Shown here one piece after another: positions 58,223 through 64,000 of a DNA stretch of 64,000 bases. Every line of letters starts with the position of its first letter. The stretch's first letter is position 1. The notes beneath the pieces were generated by a model. The model saw only the letters and a program-made list of their open reading frames with translations, ran no database searches and was not told where the DNA came from. The position numbers were made by a program, and so were the translations under genes. This DNA is from Allomuricauda sp. CAU 1633. Lineage in GTDB: Bacteria > Bacteroidota > Bacteroidia > Flavobacteriales > Flavobacteriaceae. The stretch lies in the NCBI RefSeq assembly GCF_017313225.1, contig NZ_JAFLNE010000001.1, forward strand, positions 744,001 to 808,000, written 5' to 3'.

Positions 58223-61200
58223 TTAATTATTTATTCTATAAACTTGTGCTTTATCGTTATTAAAAATGGCTAGTAGGTACTTTTCGCCATTTAAGGTAAT
58301 TATGTTTAAATGCCTCAATGACTTCTTGGTAAAATCCAGCCCTAGTTCATTGCCCAAAATTACCTCATTTTCGCTTTTAAGAAGTGCCCCGGGAAAGGAA
58401 TCAATACGACCGTGGTAGGGTTTTACCCCAAAAAAGTTACCACCGATCAATACATCTTGGGTTCCATCGCCATCAAAATCTTCCACTAAAAATGCCATAA
58501 TGGGCGAAACTTGGAGTTCACTTTTAAAAGGGACAAAAGTAAAATTTCCATTGTCATTTTTTAAATACCCAGATTCAAGGGTGTTTACCTCTAAGAGGGT
58601 CGATTTTTCCAAGGTTTCCTTTCCAAAAAGTTCTTCCATGGTCTTTCCGGCAAAAGACTTGTATGAGGTGAATTTCTTTCTCAAGTATGTCAATTGTGAT
58701 GAAAGTCCGTCTAAGGACTCCAATGGATAGTAGTTGCCATTTTTTTCCAGAGCCGTTACCGTTTCGGTTTGACTGTTGTTATCAAAGTCATTGAAAAACA
58801 ATTTCATGGGATACTTTTTAGAGGCCTTAAATTTGGAGTTGGTGCCCCAATTCCCCAAAAGGTAATCTGTGTCGCCATCCCCATCAATATCAAATGGAGC
58901 TATGCTTTGCCAAAGCCCTTTTATGTCCAACGGGTTGGCTTCAGTGAAAGTTCCATTGTTATACTGAAGAAATTTGGGTGCCATCCATTCGCCCACTAAA
59001 ATCAAGTCTTTTGTTCCATCTTCATTAAAATCATCCCAAATGGCATCTGTTACCATGCCTTTAGAATATGGTTCAAATCCATTAAAAATAGAAAAATTCC
59101 CATTGTTGTTTTCCAGAATATAGGATGTGGCAGGAGCTCCAAATTTAGCTGTAATGGTATGTCCCCCCACAAATAGGTCCAAATCACCGTCGTTGTCAAA
59201 ATCATGGGGTTTGACCACTGATGCATTTTGAAAAAACTTGGGAAGTTCCGAGGGTGAAAAACTGGAATCTTTCTGAACATAATAGCTTTCCAATAAAACA
59301 TCGGATTCGCCAAAAAAATCTCCCCCTCCTGAAGTTACGAAAAGATCATTGATTTTGTCATTGTTGAAGTCTGCAATAGTCGCCGAAATATCTTCCTTAA
59401 TGGAATCTTTGGCAACGGCTTCAAAAAGGTGATCTACAAAAGTGGAGTCTTGTTGTAGATAAATACTTGAAGGGATAAATTTTGACCCGCCCAAGAAGAC
59501 ATCTTCCTTTCCATCGCCATTAAGGTCGCCTAAAGCAAGTGCTGGCCCTCTATCCGAAACTTGGTAAGGAATCAGTTTTTCACGGTTAAAATCGGTGTAA
59601 TTGTCCTCCACATGGGTAAAGTCAATGCCTAAATTACCCGGAACAGGTTCAAAGAGGTTTTGAGTTTTCTTGTGCAGGGACTTGTAGTCAAAAGGCTTTG
59701 TGTCTTTGGGCTGTATGGTTAAAGTTTGATTTGTAGCCACATCTTTTAGGGTCTGATAAGTTTTGTTTGGCCAAATAATCCTAATGGAATCCACTTTTTC
59801 TAGGGTTCCATACCCAAAATGAATCATAGGCTCTGACGATGCCTGAAATCCACGAGTAGGGAATAATTCCTTGAATTGTAGCCCGCCATTTTGGTAGGAA
59901 TATACTTTTGTTCCAATCCCCAAAGTATTCTTGGCGGTGAATTGGAACTTTAATTTGAGATAATTCCCTTTTTTGGAAGCTTTGTTAATGTAAAGGGAAG
60001 CAGGTTGGTTGATGTTGTTGGTGACCAAATCAAGGTCGCCATCATTGTCCAAATCTCCCATGGCCGTAGCCCCCGAAATTAAAGTGTCTTTGGTGATCCA
60101 GTCTTCGGATTTATCCATAAACTTTAAATCTTGACTGCCTTGGAACACATAATTGTGAACATTTCCTGAAGGCATTAAGTTAAGGGCCTCTTGATCTACC
60201 AGTTTGGTATTATCTATTTTTTTCTGGATTTCATCACTCGAAACAAATTTGATAAAATCCAGGTCGTTGGGTCGTTTTGGAATTCCATTTGAAATAAAAA
60301 GATCTTGGGTTCCATCCAAATCATAATCCCCGAACAGGGCACTCCAGCTCCAGTCGGTTGCCGCTATACCGCTCATGAGGGCTGTTTCCATGTAATTGCC
60401 ATCCGGTTGGTTCACAAAAAGCATGTTTCGGGTAAATTGGTAATGGTACCCAAACCGATCTACGCGTAATTTTTGTGTCTGAACATTGTCATCCCCTTCG
60501 GAGGATTTCAAAGCCACCTCATCTTCAGGCAGCATATCCAATGAAATAAGATCTGGACGCCCATCATTGTTAATATCGGTGACATCATTTCCCATGGAAA
60601 ATCGGGTGGTGTGTCCAAAATATTTTTTCAAACTTTCCGTAAAAGTACCGTCGCCATTGTTCAAGTAGTAATAGTCATCTTCATGAAAATCGTTGCCCAC
60701 ATAAATATCAGGATACCCATCCTGATTAAAATCGGCAACGGCCAAACCAAGTCCATATCCATTAATACCCCCATAAATTCCGGCTTCTTCGCTAACATCC
60801 ACAAACCGACCATCATCATTGCGGAGTAATTTGTCCCCGGTTTCGTATCGGCGCTCAAATCTAAGGTCGAACCGCCCAAATGAATTTTGGGTGTGCACGG
60901 CGTGGTTTAGGAGGTAAAGGTCTAAGTCTCCATCTAAATCATAGTCAAAAAATGCAGCGTTGGAACTGTACGAATCAAAATCAAGATCGTATTGGGCCGC
61001 ACTTTCGGTAAAGCTGTTGTCGCCATTATTAATGTATAGCTCATTGAACCCGTTAAATCCATTAATGCCTACAACGGCACAGACATAGATGTCCAAAAGA
61101 CCGTCCCCATTCACATCGGCCATGGTTACCCCTGTATTCCAACTGCTATTCCCCTCAATTCCGGCAGCACTTGAAATATCTTCAAACTCCAAGTCCCCTT

Positions 61201-61462
61201 TGTTCAGGTAAAGCTTGTTTTTCACTTGGTTTCCGGTGAGGAAAATATCGGGAAGGCCATCATTGTTGATGTCCCCAATGGAAACACCTCCACCATTATA
61301 AAAATAGAGGTAGTCCAGAATGCTAAGGTCTTCAGTTGTGGTCAAGGTGTTGGTAAACTTCACACCTGTCTTTTCTGGAGAAGGGTTTTCAAAGAGACTG
61401 CCTTCTTTCTTACAACTGGCAAGAAGGAGTGTGATCAATACGGCTATTTTGAGCTTATTCAT
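58223..61462 (-). CDS. FG-GAP/ASPIC-UnbV (CRTAC1-like) lipoprotein
   Basis: A 1079-residue lipoprotein (signal ITLLLASC, C17). At least thirteen FG-GAP/VCBS blades with calcium-type DxDxDG loops are seen (for example GDINNDGLPDIF, ADVNGDGLLDIY, GDLDNDGDLDLV, IDGDGDTDYLLG), forming two beta-propellers around an ASPIC/UnbV module (about 520-600: GIGTKVYSYQNGG, LFPTRGFQASSEPMIHFGYG, IRIIWPN). Such proteins are found with SusCD-type uptake genes in Bacteroidota; function is unknown. The ATG at 61462 overlaps the upstream paralogue's stop by 8 bp, so the two are translationally coupled. Confidence 0.88.
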   Translation of the reverse strand: MNKLKIAVLITLLLASCKKEGSLFENPSPEKTGVKFTNTLTTTEDLSILDYLYFYNGGGVSIGDINNDGLPDIFLTGNQVKNKLYLNKGDLEFEDISSAAGIEGNSSWNTGVTMADVNGDGLLDIYVCAVVGINGFNGFNELYINNGDNSFTESAAQYDLDFDSYSSNAAFFDYDLDGDLDLYLLNHAVHTQNSFGRFDLRFERRYETGDKLLRNDDGRFVDVSEEAGIYGGINGYGLGLAVADFNQDGYPDIYVGNDFHEDDYYYLNNGDGTFTESLKKYFGHTTRFSMGNDVTDINNDGRPDLISLDMLPEDEVALKSSEGDDNVQTQKLRVDRFGYHYQFTRNMLFVNQPDGNYMETALMSGIAATDWSWSALFGDYDLDGTQDLFISNGIPKRPNDLDFIKFVSSDEIQKKIDNTKLVDQEALNLMPSGNVHNYVFQGSQDLKFMDKSEDWITKDTLISGATAMGDLDNDGDLDLVTNNINQPASLYINKASKKGNYLKLKFQFTAKNTLGIGTKVYSYQNGGLQFKELFPTRGFQASSEPMIHFGYGTLEKVDSIRIIWPNKTYQTLKDVATNQTLTIQPKDTKPFDYKSLHKKTQNLFEPVPGNLGIDFTHVEDNYTDFNREKLIPYQVSDRGPALALGDLNGDGKEDVFLGGSKFIPSSIYLQQDSTFVDHLFEAVAKDSIKEDISATIADFNNDKINDLFVTSGGGDFFGESDVLLESYYVQKDSSFSPSELPKFFQNASVVKPHDFDNDGDLDLFVGGHTITAKFGAPATSYILENNNGNFSIFNGFEPYSKGMVTDAIWDDFNEDGTKDLILVGEWMAPKFLQYNNGTFTEANPLDIKGLWQSIAPFDIDGDGDTDYLLGNWGTNSKFKASKKYPMKLFFNDFDNNSQTETVTALEKNGNYYPLESLDGLSSQLTYLRKKFTSYKSFAGKTMEELFGKETLEKSTLLEVNTLESGYLKNDNGNFTFVPFKSELQVSPIMAFLVEDFDGDGTQDVLIGGNFFGVKPYHGRIDSFPGALLKSENEVILGNELGLDFTKKSLRHLNIITLNGEKYLLAIFNNDKAQVYRINN

Positions 61463-64000
61463 CAATGGCAAATATCTTTGGTTTATCGTTATTGATGGCT
61501 ACAATTACAAACGTTTTTCCGTTTTTATCCTTGAATTGCTCCATATATTTTACCTCGTCTTTTACCTTAAATCCGCTCACATCATATTCCTGCCATTTAA
61601 ACCCAAGGTTGCCATCTCCCAATAAAAGGTTCCCATAGCTGGCGTCCAGTCTTGAGAATTGTGGTTTGAATTCAAAATTATTACCGGCCATGATCAAATC
61701 CAGGTTGCCATCCTTGTTCACATCGGCGCAGGTAATATCACAAACACAAGATAGTTGCACCCGAGGAGGGAGGTTTTTAATGGTAAACTTGCCACCACCT
61801 TCGTTTATGGCTATTACCGAGGCAGAAGTTTCCACCTTTTTTACAATAGAATTCTGAACCAATTGCTCTGGAAAAAGTTCATGTATGGTCCTGTGGGCAT
61901 AGTCCGAAGCTTTTAGATTTTGTTTTTTTAGACCGGGTAATTGTTGGGTGAGCTCCCTTTTTTGGTGGATGGGATAATCACCGCCATCTTTTCCTAACGT
62001 TGCAATTTGTTCAATGGTGCCATTGTTGTCGTAATCGTTGATCCACAATTTCATGGGATGCTCCTTGGAAGGTTTATAATGCAGATTCAATCCTTGGTTC
62101 CCCAAAATCAGGTCCATGTCTCCGTCGTTGTCCAAATCTGCAGTTTCCACGGTATTCCACCACCCGTAAAGACTATCCAATGAAGAAGACATTTTAGCGA
62201 GTCTTCTGCCTGTATTTTTGTAGATTTTTGGTGTGTCCCACTCGGAAGTGAGCACAAGGTCTTTCTTGGAATCCCCATCAATATCCACCCATTTGGAGTC
62301 AGTAACCATGCCAGCATCCTTTAGGTCGTAACCCAATCGCTCTGTGACATTGGTGAAGGTGCCATCTCCCATATTTTCCAAGAAAAGATGATCAGGGGAT
62401 ATGCCATAAACACCCACTACGCTTCGGGAGCCAATAAACACATCCATATCGCCGTCTCCATCAAAATCAAATGGGGATATGGTAGAAACATTCTTAAAGG
62501 TTGATGGCAGTTGACTTTCAGAACGGGTGAAATTGCCCATCCCATCATTTAGGTACAAGCGCGGCACGTAATTCCGTTGTTCACTTACATTATTACCGCC
62601 AGAACCCACCATAAGGTCAAGATCATTATCGCCATCGGCATCAAAAAAGGCAGCGGCAACATCTTCAAACCTTTGGTCTTCTTCAAAAACCCTAGATGTT
62701 TTTTGGGAGATTTTCCCATTTCCGCCGTGCAGATAGATGCTTCCGGGTTGGTTATGTGCCCCACCGATAAAGAAATCTTCATTTCCATCCCCGTTTATGT
62801 CGGCCACGGCCAAAGATGGCCCTTCTTGGGAAAGCTTTTGGTAGATAAGACCCTCGTAATCAAAATCATTGTAATTGTCCTCTTGATGAGCCAATACCGT
62901 TCCAGTCTCCAACTCTGTCAAGAACGATTTCTTGTTTTCTTTTTTGAGGGGGTCATAGATTTCGGCCGCATTGGCATAGTCCAAAGTGACACGTTGATTA
63001 GCCTTTACATTAATGAGCTTTTGCGTTTGTTGATTAGGCCAAATAATTCGGATGGAATCCAATGCTTCTGATTTCCCCAACCCGATGGTCATACCATACT
63101 CCATGGAGGATTGAAACCCTCTGGATGGAATCATTTCCTGGTTGACAATATTGCCATCAAAATAAAATTTGACCAGTGCACCAACCCCAAATGGATTGGT
63201 TTTTGGCCCTTTGAACTGCAATTGAACATAGTTGTTGTTCAATTGGGTATCTGTATTGTTTTTATAAATAAAAGGTTCTGTATTAACATTGTTGATGACC
63301 AAATCCAGGTCGCCATCGTTGTCCAAATCACCATAAGCAGCCCCATTGGAGCGGGAAGGCAGTTCAAAACCCCATTCTTTGTTGGCATTTTTAAAGGAAA
63401 TGTCCCCATTGTTTTTATAAGCGTAATTAGGTTGGGGCTTTATGGGCATTTTACTGATAATGGAATCAATGGATTCCTTTTTTCCTGTGAGGGCCATTTT
63501 TTGGACAATCTCATTGGCAAAAAAGTCGACAAAATCCAAATCCGTGAGGTCATGGTTAATGCCATTGGTGACAAAAATATCTTTAAGGCCATCGTTGTCC
63601 ATGTCGAACATCAATCCGGCCCAGCTCCAGTCCGTGGCATCCACACCGCTGTAGTAGGCCACTTCGGAGAAGGTGCCATTCCCGTTGTTGAGCTGTAAGG
63701 TGTTCTGGATATATTGCTGACCGAAATCCTTGCTTTGTTTGAGGTCAAAAACGTTGTATCCCTCAAATTCCATCACAGATTTTACCCGATGTTCTTCTTC
63801 GGGAAGCATGTCGGTGATAAAAATATCGTTATGTCCATCATTGTTGATGTCGGCAATATCTATTCCCATGGCGGAAAGACTTAAATGTGAAGTCCAATCC
63901 TTGATTTGCTCCTTAAATGTGCCATCTTTTTGGTTGATGTAAAGGTAATCCCGCTCATAAAAATCGTTGGAGACATAAATATCTGGATAAAAATCGCCAT
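61455..64000 (-). CDS. FG-GAP/ASPIC-UnbV lipoprotein paralogue (5' end outside the window)
   Basis: An open frame of 848 codons runs to the window edge; the first internal Met is at 63869, but the reading continues upstream (YPDIYVSNDFYERDYLYIN) with the same fold, so the true start is beyond 64000. It is a paralogue of the next gene: FG-GAP blades (ADINNDGHNDIF, FDMDNDGLKDIF, GDLDNDGDLDLV, VDIDGDSKKDLVL) and the ASPIC/UnbV part (GVGALVKFYFDGN, IPSRGFQSSMEYGMTIGLGK, SIRIIWPN). The product ends IFAIDE. Tandem pairs of this kind usually continue into SusD and SusC genes upstream; I expect these outside the window. Confidence 0.88.
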   Translation of the reverse strand, partial: GDFYPDIYVSNDFYERDYLYINQKDGTFKEQIKDWTSHLSLSAMGIDIADINNDGHNDIFITDMLPEEEHRVKSVMEFEGYNVFDLKQSKDFGQQYIQNTLQLNNGNGTFSEVAYYSGVDATDWSWAGLMFDMDNDGLKDIFVTNGINHDLTDLDFVDFFANEIVQKMALTGKKESIDSIISKMPIKPQPNYAYKNNGDISFKNANKEWGFELPSRSNGAAYGDLDNDGDLDLVINNVNTEPFIYKNNTDTQLNNNYVQLQFKGPKTNPFGVGALVKFYFDGNIVNQEMIPSRGFQSSMEYGMTIGLGKSEALDSIRIIWPNQQTQKLINVKANQRVTLDYANAAEIYDPLKKENKKSFLTELETGTVLAHQEDNYNDFDYEGLIYQKLSQEGPSLAVADINGDGNEDFFIGGAHNQPGSIYLHGGNGKISQKTSRVFEEDQRFEDVAAAFFDADGDNDLDLMVGSGGNNVSEQRNYVPRLYLNDGMGNFTRSESQLPSTFKNVSTISPFDFDGDGDMDVFIGSRSVVGVYGISPDHLFLENMGDGTFTNVTERLGYDLKDAGMVTDSKWVDIDGDSKKDLVLTSEWDTPKIYKNTGRRLAKMSSSLDSLYGWWNTVETADLDNDGDMDLILGNQGLNLHYKPSKEHPMKLWINDYDNNGTIEQIATLGKDGGDYPIHQKRELTQQLPGLKKQNLKASDYAHRTIHELFPEQLVQNSIVKKVETSASVIAINEGGGKFTIKNLPPRVQLSCVCDITCADVNKDGNLDLIMAGNNFEFKPQFSRLDASYGNLLLGDGNLGFKWQEYDVSGFKVKDEVKYMEQFKDKNGKTFVIVAINNDKPKIFAIDE

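Noticed and set aside
62577..63698. + strand open frames of 164 and 195 codons near the window end
   Set aside because: Antisense of the FG-GAP gene; their Val/Ile-rich pattern is the complement of the DxDxDG repeats.

Overview
The window looks like a chromosomal segment of a marine-type Flavobacteriaceae (Bacteroidota), probably close to Muricauda/Allomuricauda; the genus is an inference from overall protein similarity. Signs of the group are promoter -7 boxes of the form TAnnTTTG (before hxlR, pckA, tyrS, trmB, mrp and the response regulator), little Shine-Dalgarno signal, type IX secretion (T9SS) tails, a SusC-like TonB receptor with a carboxypeptidase-like N-terminal domain, many SPII lipoproteins, and the Bacteroidota families DUF4271 and DUF4296. 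I see no rRNA, tRNA, CRISPR array, phage or classical transposase. Most of the window is densely packed housekeeping DNA.

Layout. 1-6.7 kb: the end of leuS, alanine dehydrogenase, a membrane zinc protease, an HxlR regulator with a DinB protein, ferritin, then a saccharopine-dehydrogenase-like enzyme with an Lrp regulator, and DUF423. 6.8-8.1 kb: an SH3 lipoprotein followed by a broken second copy of the DUF423 3' end. 8.1-19.5 kb: pckA, hemD, DUF4271, a GT39 glycosyltransferase, a GT2-pyrC-DUF4296 run, an epimerase, tyrS, a cupin and a LuxE-like protein. 19.6-25.3 kb: a secreted/surface region with two mini proteins that are little more than a T9SS tail, a lipoprotein, a protein with duplicated domains, and a 986-residue lipoprotein built of three 309-residue repeats. 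25.4-30.2 kb: a TonB receptor divergent from a PhoB/PhoR-like two-component pair. 30.2-34.7 kb: glycosyltransferase, trmB, LysE, an alkyltransferase-like protein, an amidase. 34.9-38.2 kb: an iron-sulfur/redox run (Mrp, NifU-like, ferredoxin reductase, 2Fe-2S ferredoxin). 38.3-51.4 kb: TPM protein, acylase, porin-like protein, acyltransferase, AraC regulator, aminotransferase, phosphoesterase, GAF protein and an HD-Pycsar-TM fusion. 51.4-64 kb: a phosphoesterase-barrel fusion, a propeller lipoprotein, a GyrI-like protein, a vanadium-haloperoxidase-type enzyme and two tandem FG-GAP/ASPIC lipoproteins, the second cut by the window end.

The most unusual object is at 37439-37847. A four-helix-bundle (23S rRNA intervening-sequence type) gene lies between the ferredoxin reductase and ferredoxin genes and is bounded by 32-bp imperfect inverted repeats (26 of 32 positions match). 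Removing the segment in silico leaves the reductase with an in-frame TAA and 5 nt to the ferredoxin start, as expected of a precise insertion into a tight operon. Other points worth a look are the DUF423 remnant, the internal triplication of the surface lipoprotein, the paired T9SS-tail mini proteins, the HD-Pycsar-TM protein, the direct repeats upstream of the PhoB-like gene, and an Mrp ATPase without its usual CxxC.
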